Source: MPNP01 sp965215545 (GTDB lineage Bacteria > Pseudomonadota > Alphaproteobacteria > Rhodobacterales > Rhodobacteraceae). From it: DNA of 64,000 nucleotides. The stretch covers positions 558,001-622,000 of the forward strand of contig OZ244066.1 of assembly GCA_965215545.1 (NCBI GenBank), given 5' to 3'. Shown here piece by piece: positions 1 to 9,677 of this stretch. Positions within the stretch are counted from its first letter, which is position 1. The number at the start of each line of letters is the position of its first letter. Position numbers and translations under genes: made by a program. A model generated the notes under the pieces. It made no database searches. It saw only the letters and a program-made list of their open reading frames with translations, and was not told the origin of the DNA.

Positions 1-1906
1 TCAGGATTTCGCCAAGTGGTTGATCGGAATATCCGACAAACTCAACCTTGAAGAATGACTGTGCCTTGCGATCACGGGCCTTGTTCAACTCCATCGGGTT
101 GGTCTGCAGATTGAGCTTTGCAATTTCACGAGCAAATCTGTCGCGTAGTGCGCCTGTAACCAGCAGTTCAGAAAGTTCTTTGTTCTTGTTGGTAATCGAA
201 TTGCGTGCTGTTGTCTTCAACTCGGATTGGAGCCGGGCGATGTCTTTAAGGCGTTCAATCTGAGCTTGAATGTCCTCTCTGATACTGGCAAGCAAGACGC
301 GGTCTTCCAGTTCCTGTTTTTCACCCTCCAATTTGGCGCGACTTTCGGGGTCTAGCACAGATTCAGCGCGCACAATTCGATCACCAAACTCCTGAGAGAG
401 CGTGTCCAGCAGGTCCTTCGGAGATTCTGCGTTAACTGATTGTGTGTTTTTGTGCTCTAGCAATGCCAAGAGCTTGGCGTTTGCAGCAGTCACCCAATCA
501 TTGAGTATTTCTGCGATCTCGGGCCGGGATAACTCGTCATTCAGTAAGGATTGGGCCGCAGCCAATGAGTCTGGAGACACAATTGTCGCTCCCAGTTCCT
601 TTTTTCGATCGTCCAGTGCGGTAAGCGCCCTTTGCTCTTTTGCCTTGGTCTCACTCTTTATGAACTGTTCGAAGGTCTCAAAACGTTGTGTAGCATCCTC
701 ACCAAGGGGCTGCTGACACAAAACGCAAAGATCCTCATCAGTCCGAAACTCTGGGAATTTCTTTGAGGGATATGCAGCTCCATCAGAAAACTCTCTTGCA
801 GCTTCCCAAAGTGCCCGCCAAGTGTCAGACCCGATTTTTGGCAGAGGAGATGCCTCAAAAAGCTCTCTGGAGGCCAAGTCCGCCGCGTTCTTTGCATGGC
901 TGTGTGTCTCAACAAGTTTTTTCAGATCCACAATGCTTTCTTCAGACAGGTTCATCATTAGGGATTGCACCTGCCCGGAGATCGTATCAACCCGTTGTTT
1001 TTGTGCTTTGAGCGAACGGATGACCTTCTGAGGATCCTGAGCCAGATCAGTGCGTAGAGTTTCCAGCTTCCGCTGTTCCTCATCTTTCATCTCACACAGC
1101 AAAGCAAGCACATTCAGATCTGATTTAGATGTCAACCCGTCCAGATATTTTCCGGCAGCGGTTCCATCGGTCAGTTGATGGTTGGGAATCGCCAGGGGAG
1201 TCTTATCCTCAATTTGCCGAATGCGCTCTTCAAGTCTCGCTTTCAGCGCATCACATAAATCTCCCAATTGCTCCAAGATGCGCATTGGGAATGGTGTGTA
1301 AGCAACATTGTTCTCTGCCTGGACATACGTATTTGCACTGCGGGAGTCGAAGATACTGACCTGAGCGAGCGGAAGAACTGGATCCGCACAGGGCGACCAG
1401 ATGGCAGTCTGCGGCGTGGTGCCAATGCGATAGTCGATGCCGCTCGATTGGGGAGTTTCATCCGTGTCGTTGATGTCGGGGTGGATCTCGAACTTGTTAT
1501 CGCGTGTGCGGCAAGCGTGTTTCAGCACTCGGCAATACCCAGACTTCCCTGAGCCATTATCGCCGTAGACGATTGTGATGCCTTTATCTGAAAATTCCAT
1601 TTGTTGGCCTGTTGCCAACGCGTTTACCCCCTGAACAGAGTGTAATCTGGAGATGGTCACCGCTTCACCACCTGTCCCCTGCGAAGTGTCATCAATTTCC
1701 CTCAGGAATTCTACATCATCGCGTTCTCCAACACAGAGTGCTTCGAGCCGATCAAGATCAATTTCCTCAGCTTTGGCACCACCAACAAGCTGCCGCAAAG
1801 CATCTCTTTGCCAATCAGGTCGACTGGCAGACCAGGTGACGATATCACGCAGGGCTTTTGATTGTGTATAGCGTTTTGGCTCTTCGGTGTGCGCTTCTGG
1901 AACCAT
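1..1906 (-). CDS. AAA ATPase with zinc-hook-like CxxC, 3' end outside window
   Basis: The reading frame is open from ATG 1906 to the window edge, giving 635 codons without the C-terminus. A Shine-Dalgarno-like AAAGAG lies just upstream. About 110 N-terminal residues precede a P-loop GDNGSGKS (residues 115-122), followed by long charged helices predicted to form a coiled coil. A CVLCQQPL motif near residue 390 resembles the zinc hook of Rad50/RloC-type proteins. Walker B should lie beyond the edge. It belongs to the large RecF/SMC-like AAA group often found in defence islands. It points the same way as the phosphorothioation operon and lies 117 bp beyond its last gene, so it may be a further member of the island or an independent defence gene. 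The effector activity is not visible in this part. Confidence 0.75.
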   Translation of the reverse strand, partial: MVPEAHTEEPKRYTQSKALRDIVTWSASRPDWQRDALRQLVGGAKAEEIDLDRLEALCVGERDDVEFLREIDDTSQGTGGEAVTISRLHSVQGVNALATGQQMEFSDKGITIVYGDNGSGKSGYCRVLKHACRTRDNKFEIHPDINDTDETPQSSGIDYRIGTTPQTAIWSPCADPVLPLAQVSIFDSRSANTYVQAENNVAYTPFPMRILEQLGDLCDALKARLEERIRQIEDKTPLAIPNHQLTDGTAAGKYLDGLTSKSDLNVLALLCEMKDEEQRKLETLRTDLAQDPQKVIRSLKAQKQRVDTISGQVQSLMMNLSEESIVDLKKLVETHSHAKNAADLASRELFEASPLPKIGSDTWRALWEAAREFSDGAAYPSKKFPEFRTDEDLCVLCQQPLGEDATQRFETFEQFIKSETKAKEQRALTALDDRKKELGATIVSPDSLAAAQSLLNDELSRPEIAEILNDWVTAANAKLLALLEHKNTQSVNAESPKDLLDTLSQEFGDRIVRAESVLDPESRAKLEGEKQELEDRVLLASIREDIQAQIERLKDIARLQSELKTTARNSITNKNKELSELLVTGALRDRFAREIAKLNLQTNPMELNKARDRKAQSFFKVEFVGYSDQPLGEIL

Positions 1907-1928
1907 GAATCTCTTTACTCATTCGATA

Positions 1929-2027
1929 TAGGAGGGTACCGCAAACTGTGGGGAAATTGCGTTTGATCTGTGATGGTGCCAAGAGTCTCGCATGTCGGAT
2001 GCCGTGCAGTTTGCGGTACTCTCCTAC
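1929..2027. repeat. 99-bp palindromic element, MITE-like or island-end repeat
   Basis: A 20-bp arm at 1929-1948 (TAGGAGGGTACCGCAAACTG) recurs as an imperfect inverted copy at 2007-2027, with a loop of about 58 bp. The right arm overlaps the stop codon of the SspD-like gene. The left arm and its inner flank (to 1964) have a third copy at 14818-14851 in opposite orientation at the far side of the island. It could be a small non-autonomous element, the terminal repeat of a mobile unit, or a terminator-like structure. Confidence 0.55.
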
Positions 2028-2866
2028 TTGTGACAGACAAGGCAGGATCCGTCTGCCTCGTCCACACCATACGCCTCATCGATATCTATATCGGTGAGGC
2101 GAGCACGCAACGCATTGACGGGCCTGCGCGCCTTTAGTCGTTCAACCCGCGCCTCGTAATCCTTCTCAATTTGAGCCACGCGCTCAGGTCTGGCGAGTTC
2201 CTCAAGCGACTCGCGCTCGCTCCATGTAAAGGGCGAACCGTGTTCAAGCGCAGTCTTCTCGTAGTTTTTGGCTTCTTCAAAAGCCTCTGGATGCTCCCGC
2301 ATTAGCCGTACCCACTCGATTTTCTGTTGATAGAAACAGAAGGTGCATCCGCTCCGCGAACGCCATCGGTAGTAGGCCGGCAAGCCAATTCCTGAGCTTT
2401 CCAGAAGTCCAATGACCGCTGCTTTGTTGAGTCCGGCTTCCCGCAGCGGGAAACGAATCGACATGTTGGGATGGGTTGCGATCATCCCGGATCGTTCCGG
2501 TTCGTCCGCGCGGATTGCAACATAGCTATGGACACGCGTTCCAGCTTCGAGCTCCGGACGCAACCACTGCTCAAACGGATGGATCTTGAGTTTACGGGTG
2601 CACCATCGCGTACGGGGAGAGGGCAGGAAGTGGCCGTACTCTTTTAGCCAGAAATCAAAATCCCGCCCCGGATTGAGATAGGTAATTGGCTGACCCAGGA
2701 AGCCTTCGAGGCGGCCGAGATAGTCGTAGACCTCGTCCAGCTCTTTGCCCGTATCGGTAAAGAAGTATCGGATATCGAGATTGGGTCTGTTTTCTTGCAT
2801 CCAGACGGCAAGCGCCGCACTGTCACGGCCCCCTGAAAGGCCGAGAACATGAATTTCTTTGGTCAT
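2024..2866 (-). CDS. sspD: SspD/DndC-like PAPS-reductase-family sulfurtransferase
   Basis: This 280-residue ATP-pyrophosphatase/PAPS-reductase family protein has the PP-loop SGGRDS at residues 11-16 and cysteines at 89 (RWCTRK), 174/177 (CTFC) and 275/278 (CLVC). Several of these suit an iron-sulfur cluster, as in DndC. In the SspABCD pathway SspD activates the DNA backbone with ATP and passes on sulfur mobilised by SspA. The start ATG overlaps the stop of the SspC-like gene in an ATGA arrangement, so translation is probably coupled. It is the last gene of the leftward operon. The family is clear; assignment to SspD rather than DndC rests on the neighbours (DUF4007 protein and large ATPase, no DndE beside it). 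Confidence 0.85.
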   Translation of the reverse strand: MTKEIHVLGLSGGRDSAALAVWMQENRPNLDIRYFFTDTGKELDEVYDYLGRLEGFLGQPITYLNPGRDFDFWLKEYGHFLPSPRTRWCTRKLKIHPFEQWLRPELEAGTRVHSYVAIRADEPERSGMIATHPNMSIRFPLREAGLNKAAVIGLLESSGIGLPAYYRWRSRSGCTFCFYQQKIEWVRLMREHPEAFEEAKNYEKTALEHGSPFTWSERESLEELARPERVAQIEKDYEARVERLKARRPVNALRARLTDIDIDEAYGVDEADGSCLVCHK

Positions 2867-5800
2867 TGTTCTGTTCTTTCCTCAGAGATCAACGGCAAGC
2901 TGATATCGCTCTCGCCGTCGCTTTCAAGCTTGCGTTGCGCAACCTCTGCCAGAACCGCCAGCAAGAGATCCTGATCAAGCTTTGCCGCATCGAGGACTTG
3001 GCCGACTTGCTCGATCACGGGTTCCAGGACGGCTTTTGCATCAAGTGACACCTGCGCGCGGCGAGTGACGCTGCGTTCGGTTTCTCCGACGCCTGCCATA
3101 ACCATTACAGCTGTTTGCGTCGGCTCTTCGAGACCGTTTCCAAAAAGTTCCACCCGGCGGAAACGATAGGCATAGTCCGACAGCTGCATCCCTGCCCGGC
3201 TCGGTTCAAGATCGTGCCAGCTCGAGACCGGCATACCAGTCACTAGACTGCAGATATCAGCCATCTTCTCGGTAGACCCATCAAACTCGGCGAGCCGGGT
3301 GATAAACCCGTTCAGTTTGAGATCGTCACCGGCCATGCCTTTGATGGTGGCCGCACGTTTGCACAGCGGGGCCAAATCGTTATCGGTATGTTTAAGACTC
3401 GCCAGCATTATCGTCATGAGATCGCTGATCATCTTCGGATAAGCGTTTTTCAATTCGTCGAGGGCATCTGCGATTTTCAGGGGTGCCCGCGCTACGGTCG
3501 TGCCGACAGCTTTTGGCAGATCAACAAAAAACAGTTGGTAGGGATCGTCGGCATCAAGCAGGATACGGCGAACGTCCAAAGCTTGTTTTGATATCGCTGC
3601 TTGGGCCTTCCTAGACCAGTTTGGCAGGGTGAACACGAACTCTACGAGTGCCTGCGCAACCGGCAGTGGCTCAGCTGGCGGCTTCCAACCGACCAAGCCT
3701 TCTGCACGGGCCGCCAAGATCTCCAAAGATTTTCCACGGGTCTTGTCCTGACGTACATTGCGCATCGACACGCGCTGAGGATTCTGAAGCAGGATGTCCA
3801 TGACGAGATCGGTCACATTGGGCTGAAATACACCTGCCACATAAATTGCCGTTCGTTCTCGTCTTGATTGCAGATAAGAGATAGCAAGAAGTGGCATAAC
3901 GCCGCGGCGGATTCCGAGGGGCGGGTGCTCCCAAACATCATAGAGACCCTGAAACGTCACTTGTGAATCCTGTTCGAGGAGTCGATCCGCCGCCTGCCAG
4001 AGCGGTGCAAAAGTCGAGAGAGGTGCTTTGTCTCTTTTCGTGGGAACAACGAACCGCCATTGTCCGTCGATCTGCTGGTAGAGGTCCGATGCCTCCAAAA
4101 CGGTCGATGCCAATCCGGACTCTGCGGGGTATCCCACCAATCCAAAACGAGGTTCGCCATCTGCGTTTACAATCGCATGAAGGAGCGCCCGAAGAGCGGC
4201 GTTGGTATTACTGGATGGCCGTTGGCGATTGATGAGTTCCGATCTTATCGGCGGGGCCTGGTCAAATGTCGAATCAGCCAGATCACTTGCCAGCCGCGAA
4301 AGCCCAGACATATCCTTGGCAGATGGCAGGACTTGACCGTCCAAGAACCACTCGGCACTTGCAAAGGCGATCCGCAGCTCTTCTTCCAGGTTGGCCTGCA
4401 AAGCACTCAATCGACCCTGCATTTCACGGCGAGCGGTCGCGTCGCCTTCCAACTCCGGACTGTTGCGCGCAACGTCAGCCGTCGCCGCCAGTTCGTGCCC
4501 GAGCGCCCGGATCGTCTCAAAGTTATTGGACAGACCAGCGACTATGGGCAGCTGACCTTTTTTTGTGCTGCTGAACCGGGTTAACTGTGCCTTCGCCTCA
4601 TCGGACGTCACGTCCAGTGACGGCAGGACCAAAATAAATTTTCCGGCTGATCCCCAGCTTGACATCAATCCCTGGGCAGGAAGGCCATCATGTGTCAACT
4701 CTGCCAATTCCGCATCATACCAGCGTGGAGTACCCGTCTCGATATAGTGTTTCTTGGCAAGAATTGGCCGCAAATCTGCGAGGCGACTTAAACTTGTAAT
4801 GTTGAGGGATTCCGTGCTGTCGAGGCGGGCGGTAACTTCTTTGTCGATATCGAAGTCACTACCTGCAAAGATGGCATAGGCATTGAGATGCCGCCGAAAT
4901 ACCAAACAAGAGCTTTCGGTCAAATATCTGAGTGCTTTGTGCACTTCACTTTTGTTTGCATTGGCTAGGCAAGTAGCAATAACAGACATCTCTGCCGCGA
5001 CGCCCGAACCATTATGAAAGAGATCAATGAGCGCGACGGTCTTTGCCGCTTGTTCGTGAAGGGCTTGGCCGCTTCGGCGGGCGCGTTCGATGACTTCGGT
5101 CGCCTGCGCCCATCTATGTCCGTCGCTTGACGCCAAGATGGCGGGCTCCAGATTCAAGTGAAGGTAGTCCCAGAGGTCTGTGGGTTCATACACGCGCATG
5201 TCATTCAGAACAGTATTTTGAAGATGCTCGGTAAACCCTCCGGGTTCAGCCGAGGCAAGAAATCCGAAAAGACTCCGCTCGTTTTGTCCAAACCGTCGGC
5301 GTGTGATCGGCCCGAGAAGTGCGGCCACTACGGGATGAAGGGGCCAGCAACGATCAAGGCGCTGCGGCAAATCCCCGGGTGCCCCAGGTCTCCGCACGGA
5401 TATGACCTGAGCCACGGTTTTGGCTGTTTTAAGACTGCTTTTGTGATCAACACTACAGGAGATTGCCTTGCCAAGGAGATCAATGACCTCATCAATGGCT
5501 GTTATGACCGGGATGTCGGCATAGCGCCCCTGGATTTTTGCCCACTCATTCTGGACACGCGCCCCGAGTCGTTCCGCGTATCGCTCAAATGATTGGTGAA
5601 GAATTCCGATCACGATCAGCCGTCCGTCGCTGCGGTTGGCCGCTTCTGCAAGATCTTGAAAAAAATGAATATCAACGGCCCTGTCTGCGGCCCCTTCCAA
5701 GTATTTACCCATCTCGTCGATGATCACAAGAACGCCACCATCAATGCGCACATCAGCCTCTCTGGTGAGGCGCTCAATCACATCGCGGCCGGATATATCT

Positions 5801-6252
5801 TTGATCCGTGAGCGCTTCGTACGAGCTCGACCAGGCGTTTCGGCCACAGCACGAGACAATCGGTCTCGCAGATCAGCGACGGGATCACCGCGTCGACCGG
5901 TCATCGCCACGGTCAGCCACTCGTCAGACGAATTCTTGAAAAAGGACGCTGTGCCATCGACCTCTTCGAGCGCCTTGCGCGCGCGTTTCCGAACGTCTTT
6001 GTCGGAATGAAGACACGAGGCAAACATCAGCGCGAGACTGGATTTTCCGCCGCCATAGGGCCCTGTCCATGTGAATGCGCCTTGACGGGCGGCGAGGAGT
6101 TTCAGGGTTGTCGCAAGCGTTATCTTTGATGTTTCATGAGCAACATAGCCTAAGAGCGCGTCCGATTGGCCAATATCTGTATCGAGCCGGATGGATCGTT
6201 GAAAGCGTCGCTCGACAGACACCACTTCATTGAGAAAGGATGAATTGGTCAT
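2863..6252 (-). CDS. sspC: SspC-like large P-loop ATPase
   Basis: A protein of 1129 residues has a Walker A GPYGGGKSS at about 64-72 and a Walker B LVIIDEMGK near 176. The rest is long, mostly helical and has no other motif I recognise. Position and size match SspC, the ATPase partner of SspB and SspD in single-strand phosphorothioation systems. The start overlaps the DUF4007 gene stop and the stop overlaps the SspD-like start, both as ATGA, so the three products are likely made in fixed ratio and work as one complex. Base composition is AT-richer than the chromosome to the right, consistent with acquisition by transfer. Confidence 0.8.
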   Translation of the reverse strand: MTNSSFLNEVVSVERRFQRSIRLDTDIGQSDALLGYVAHETSKITLATTLKLLAARQGAFTWTGPYGGGKSSLALMFASCLHSDKDVRKRARKALEEVDGTASFFKNSSDEWLTVAMTGRRGDPVADLRDRLSRAVAETPGRARTKRSRIKDISGRDVIERLTREADVRIDGGVLVIIDEMGKYLEGAADRAVDIHFFQDLAEAANRSDGRLIVIGILHQSFERYAERLGARVQNEWAKIQGRYADIPVITAIDEVIDLLGKAISCSVDHKSSLKTAKTVAQVISVRRPGAPGDLPQRLDRCWPLHPVVAALLGPITRRRFGQNERSLFGFLASAEPGGFTEHLQNTVLNDMRVYEPTDLWDYLHLNLEPAILASSDGHRWAQATEVIERARRSGQALHEQAAKTVALIDLFHNGSGVAAEMSVIATCLANANKSEVHKALRYLTESSCLVFRRHLNAYAIFAGSDFDIDKEVTARLDSTESLNITSLSRLADLRPILAKKHYIETGTPRWYDAELAELTHDGLPAQGLMSSWGSAGKFILVLPSLDVTSDEAKAQLTRFSSTKKGQLPIVAGLSNNFETIRALGHELAATADVARNSPELEGDATARREMQGRLSALQANLEEELRIAFASAEWFLDGQVLPSAKDMSGLSRLASDLADSTFDQAPPIRSELINRQRPSSNTNAALRALLHAIVNADGEPRFGLVGYPAESGLASTVLEASDLYQQIDGQWRFVVPTKRDKAPLSTFAPLWQAADRLLEQDSQVTFQGLYDVWEHPPLGIRRGVMPLLAISYLQSRRERTAIYVAGVFQPNVTDLVMDILLQNPQRVSMRNVRQDKTRGKSLEILAARAEGLVGWKPPAEPLPVAQALVEFVFTLPNWSRKAQAAISKQALDVRRILLDADDPYQLFFVDLPKAVGTTVARAPLKIADALDELKNAYPKMISDLMTIMLASLKHTDNDLAPLCKRAATIKGMAGDDLKLNGFITRLAEFDGSTEKMADICSLVTGMPVSSWHDLEPSRAGMQLSDYAYRFRRVELFGNGLEEPTQTAVMVMAGVGETERSVTRRAQVSLDAKAVLEPVIEQVGQVLDAAKLDQDLLLAVLAEVAQRKLESDGESDISLPLISEERTEQ

Positions 6253-7199
6253 ACTGCATCCCGCGATGCTGGAGCCTCATAGGCGAGCGCGAGAAAGGAA
6301 TGGGGATTTATCCTCTTCTTTCGTCGTGCGACATTGCGCACACCTGCCGTATCCGACCATGCATAAGTCCCGTGCGAAGCAGCATCGATTGCAACAAGGC
6401 GGTCGACCACTGCATGTTCACTAAGTTTGAAAACCCTACCTGGAGAGCCCGGTTCGTAGACAATGGCCTCAACTGACATAGTTGACTGCTCTGGTGCCCA
6501 TTTTTGCCAAAACTCCTCAAGGGCAAAAAGGAAGATGCCATCATGCAAAGTGGGTTTGGCCCCGCGGCGAAACTCGAACGCGCGCGACGATATTTGCTTG
6601 ATCACGCCTAGCTCTCCAAGCACCGTCTCAATCTGGTCATCGACCGCAGTGGCTCCAACCTTTGCGACATAAGATCGGACAAAACACTCCACGTCTCGTT
6701 TCAATGTCGCCGTAGACGGGCGAGATCGCTCCAGACGCTTGCGGAGCAATTCGAGAGATGTTGTCAGACTCTCCCGATCAAAGCTTTGAGCATTCAGGTG
6801 ATTGAAAGCGTAAAACCATGTGGTCGCGCGCGCGGCGTCGCTCGCCACGAACCAATGCAGTAACCACACCGTGGAAATGCTTTCCATATAAGGATCAAGG
6901 CCGGTTTCATCGTCAAAAATGCGATGCCCCAAATCAGTCACCCGGTAACCGCCGGTTTCATCATTCTTTTCGATAACCCGGAACACCTGCGCCCAATGCC
7001 GGATGGCGGCAACCATATTTTTACCCACGCCGAACCGAATAATTCCATAATCCTTATCGAACGTATTGTTATTGCTTGTCTTTGAATCTTCATGCACGGC
7101 TTTATAAGCTTTCCGAAGCCACAGGCGGCGCAGGGGGAAGGTCTCATGGCCCGCGAAGCGCGTTTTGACAGCAGGGTTGCTCAATGGTCCTCGAAGCAT
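6249..7199 (-). CDS. sspB: SspB-like DUF4007 protein
   Basis: A 316-residue protein opens with RFAGHETFPLRRLWLRKAY and carries FGVGKNMVAAIRHWA near residues 55-70, the hallmark blocks of DUF4007. DUF4007 proteins accompany SspC and SspD. SspB is reported as the DNA-nicking component that lets sulfur be placed in one strand. The start ATG is 9 bp downstream of the cysteine desulfurase stop, and the gene overlaps the SspC-like gene by 4 bp. No nuclease signature can be recognised from sequence alone, so the nickase role is transferred from the family. Confidence 0.8.
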   Translation of the reverse strand: MLRGPLSNPAVKTRFAGHETFPLRRLWLRKAYKAVHEDSKTSNNNTFDKDYGIIRFGVGKNMVAAIRHWAQVFRVIEKNDETGGYRVTDLGHRIFDDETGLDPYMESISTVWLLHWFVASDAARATTWFYAFNHLNAQSFDRESLTTSLELLRKRLERSRPSTATLKRDVECFVRSYVAKVGATAVDDQIETVLGELGVIKQISSRAFEFRRGAKPTLHDGIFLFALEEFWQKWAPEQSTMSVEAIVYEPGSPGRVFKLSEHAVVDRLVAIDAASHGTYAWSDTAGVRNVARRKKRINPHSFLALAYEAPASRDAV

Positions 7200-7208
7200 A
7201 TTTCAATC

Positions 7209-8420
7209 CTACTGGAGGTTTCTTCCGGTTCGAAGTGGCAGCATCGAACCGGTGTCAGAAATGGTTGTGAGGTTTTGGTCACGCAAGCGGATTTTCGCGA
7301 TGGCGGCAACAAGCACCGCAACTCCTTGATGGATTTGGTCTTCGGTGGTTGTTCTTCCGAAGCTGATTCGAATGCTTTCGTCAGCTTCGGGTGCAGGCAA
7401 GCCCATGGCGCGGAGTACGTAAGATGGTTCGATCGAACCAGCATTACACGCCGAACCCATTGATATCGAGAGTTTGTTCTGAACAGTTAGAATTAGATCG
7501 GCAGCATTGACCCCTGGGAATCTGAGATTCAAAATACCCGGCACTGTGTTGGTGCCTGCATTCAATTCAACCTCACATTCATTTTCATGCAGCTGTTGAA
7601 AAAAGATATCTCTGAGTTCCTGAAGGTGGTTTGCGTCGTCGAATCGTCTTTGATTGGCGAGTGCTGCCGCGGCGCCGAGACCAACGCATAGCGTGGCTGG
7701 TACCGTTCCACTCCGCATCCCGCCTTGCTGTCCCCCGCCGTGGAAGAGCGGTGTCATCAGACGCTGGACATCGCGGGGAGCGATCAGGGCCCCAATACCT
7801 TGTGGCGCGTAGAGCTTGTGGCCGGAGAGACTGAGAAGCGTGTTGGGCAGATCAGAGAAATCGATGGTGAGCCTCCCCACTCCCTGTGCAGCATCCGTGT
7901 GAAACAACACGCCATGATCCTCACAGAAGCTTGAGATTTCATGAAAAGGTTGGATGGCCCCTGTTTCGTTATTGACCGTCATCACGGACACAAGAGCCGT
8001 GTCGTCGCGTATGGCGTTCGCCACATTGGAAACCGACACTTGTCCGTCAGGCATCGGCGGGATAACCGTAAGGTCATAACCAACTTGCTTCAGATGCTTG
8101 GCCGTCTCTAGCACGCTTTTGTGCTCAATTGCGCTGACAATCAGGTGTCGACCGACAATCTTGTGGGACATGAGAACACCCTTAAGGGCAAGATTGTTTG
8201 CTTCTGTTGCCCCTGAGGTGAAGATGATCTCATCCGGGGCACAGGCGAAAAGCGATGAAATCTGCTCTCGTGCCTGATCAATCGCGTTGGCGACCGCAAT
8301 GCCCGTCAAATGGTCTGAGTGAGGATTCCCGAACTGGCCATGAAGCCCCGGCTCCATTGCATTGGCGACTTCAGGAGCAACGGGTGTTGAGGCAGCGTGA
8401 TCAAAATACATTGGCGTCAT
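7209..8420 (-). CDS. sspA: SspA/DndA-like cysteine desulfurase
   Basis: This 403-residue NifS/IscS-type class V aminotransferase has the PLP-lysine motif SGHKLYAPQG (K202) and the catalytic cysteine in MGSACNAG (C325). It takes sulfur from cysteine as a persulfide and should feed the SspD-like protein, as DndA feeds DndC. The start overlaps the preceding ATPase stop (ATGA) and the SspB-like gene follows after 9 bp. Many PT loci borrow a housekeeping IscS, so a dedicated desulfurase inside the operon makes this locus self-contained for sulfur supply. An IscS for Fe-S assembly is the alternative, made unlikely by the context. Confidence 0.85.
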   Translation of the reverse strand: MTPMYFDHAASTPVAPEVANAMEPGLHGQFGNPHSDHLTGIAVANAIDQAREQISSLFACAPDEIIFTSGATEANNLALKGVLMSHKIVGRHLIVSAIEHKSVLETAKHLKQVGYDLTVIPPMPDGQVSVSNVANAIRDDTALVSVMTVNNETGAIQPFHEISSFCEDHGVLFHTDAAQGVGRLTIDFSDLPNTLLSLSGHKLYAPQGIGALIAPRDVQRLMTPLFHGGGQQGGMRSGTVPATLCVGLGAAAALANQRRFDDANHLQELRDIFFQQLHENECEVELNAGTNTVPGILNLRFPGVNAADLILTVQNKLSISMGSACNAGSIEPSYVLRAMGLPAPEADESIRISFGRTTTEDQIHQGVAVLVAAIAKIRLRDQNLTTISDTGSMLPLRTGRNLQ

Positions 8421-9589
8421 GGTTCAACCCGGCGCATGAATTCGTCAAATAGCGGCACCGTAAAGGCAGCATATCCGTATTGTGGGCTGTAAATCATCCC
8501 GTTCGTGATGAGAGCGTCCCGGATCGGGCCGAGTTGAGACGATGTCTTCCCCAAGGCATCGGCAATATCCTTGGTCCGATAGTGACCCGGGCCAAGTTGA
8601 GCCATCGCGCGGAGATAGGTTTTCTGGGGGTCCGAAAGACGTTCGTAACGGGATCGAAAGAAGTTTTTGTCAAGGCGTTCTCTGGCCCGTTGCTCAGCTT
8701 TTTCGACGTCACCGAATTTAATGGGTGAGGTTTCAGCGCAGTTCCAGGCTTGGTACCCCCACTCTTGCAGAAAATACGGATAGCCCGCGGTGCGTTCGAT
8801 GATATTTTGAACAGCCCTGTCTTCAAAATCGACACCGCCCTCCTGAGCCGGTGCGACCAGCGCACGACGCGCTTCCTTTGCATTCAAGGAACCGATCTCG
8901 GGGTAATCGAACAAACGTTCGGAATACGATTTGGCATCGCCAGTCAGCTTGATGAGGAAGGGTAAACCCGCTCCCACGACCATCAGCGGCAGAAGTTTCT
9001 GATCGGTGCGGTGGATCGCCATGATCAAGGCCTCGAAGTCTTCGCGGGACAGATTCTGAAATTCATCAACCAGAATAACAATTGCGGTTCTGTGGGCTTG
9101 CGCTGCTTCTCCCGCGGCGATGAACAGATCGGCGAGATCACGGGACAGCGTTCCACTATCCGCCGTTCCAGTCTCAGCATCAATATCGACGGAGAACTCG
9201 ATATGATCGTACTTGACCTTGATCGCACCGACATAACTCTTGAGAACACGCAGCCCCTTCTTCACCTTTTCGCTGACACCTTTGGCTTGGTCGAGTTTCA
9301 ACAAGACCATGCGCAGGGTGTCTACGATGCTGACCGAGAACGGTTCGCTGGATGTGGTCTCCAGAAAATCAGTCAGGGCACCGTCTTCATCTGCTATGGC
9401 TTGAACTTCATTGAGCAGAACGGTCTTTCCGACTCCGCGCAGACCCACAAAAATGAAACTTCTTGCGGCTTTCCCCCGCCGGTTGCGATGAAGAGCAATC
9501 CGCGCTTCGTCCAGTATCGAGTCGCGGCCCGCGAGTTCAGGAGGTGGTGTCCCCGCTCCGGGCGCGTATGGATTCGTTCGAGGGTTCAA
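8417..9589 (-). CDS. Cdc6/Orc1-like STAND ATPase, first gene of PT operon
   Basis: A 390-residue AAA/STAND ATPase has Walker A GLRGVGKT (49-56) and Walker B ILVDEFQNL near 175. A C-terminal winged-helix-like part (about 315-390) includes the helix TKDIADALGKTSSQLGPI. This fold is shared with Cdc6/Orc1 and with many conflict-system ATPases. It leads the leftward operon and overlaps the desulfurase start by 4 bp, so it is co-expressed with the modification genes. A regulator, a DNA-loading ATPase or a sensor are all possible. I do not know it as a core Ssp component. It is not closely similar to the two AAA paralogues further right. Confidence 0.75.
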   Translation of the reverse strand: MNPRTNPYAPGAGTPPPELAGRDSILDEARIALHRNRRGKAARSFIFVGLRGVGKTVLLNEVQAIADEDGALTDFLETTSSEPFSVSIVDTLRMVLLKLDQAKGVSEKVKKGLRVLKSYVGAIKVKYDHIEFSVDIDAETGTADSGTLSRDLADLFIAAGEAAQAHRTAIVILVDEFQNLSREDFEALIMAIHRTDQKLLPLMVVGAGLPFLIKLTGDAKSYSERLFDYPEIGSLNAKEARRALVAPAQEGGVDFEDRAVQNIIERTAGYPYFLQEWGYQAWNCAETSPIKFGDVEKAEQRARERLDKNFFRSRYERLSDPQKTYLRAMAQLGPGHYRTKDIADALGKTSSQLGPIRDALITNGMIYSPQYGYAAFTVPLFDEFMRRVEP

Positions 9590-9604
9590 CTTGAGAGCCT
9601 ATAG

Positions 9605-9677
9605 CCAGTTTATGATCCGGTTCAATAAAATTTCTATATCAAGACTGGGATGAACTTATAACTGGTTTATGATACCA
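9605..9677. promoter_or_regulatory. divergent promoter region with paired direct repeat
   Basis: The 212-bp gap between the leftward modification operon and the rightward helicase operon contains two copies of a GTTTATGAT core, at 9605-9620 (CCAGTTTATGATCCGG) and 9661-9677 (CTGGTTTATGATACCAAC). They are spaced about 57 bp apart in AT-rich DNA. Such spacing would suit an operator shared by both divergent promoters. No -10/-35 pair can be assigned with confidence, and no obvious regulator gene lies next to it apart from the winged-helix ATPase. Confidence 0.4.

Noticed and set aside
2024..8420. Canonical DndABCDE system
   Set aside because: DUF4007 and the 1129-residue ATPase point to Ssp; no DndB or DndE was seen, and the DndD-like gene is in the opposite operon.
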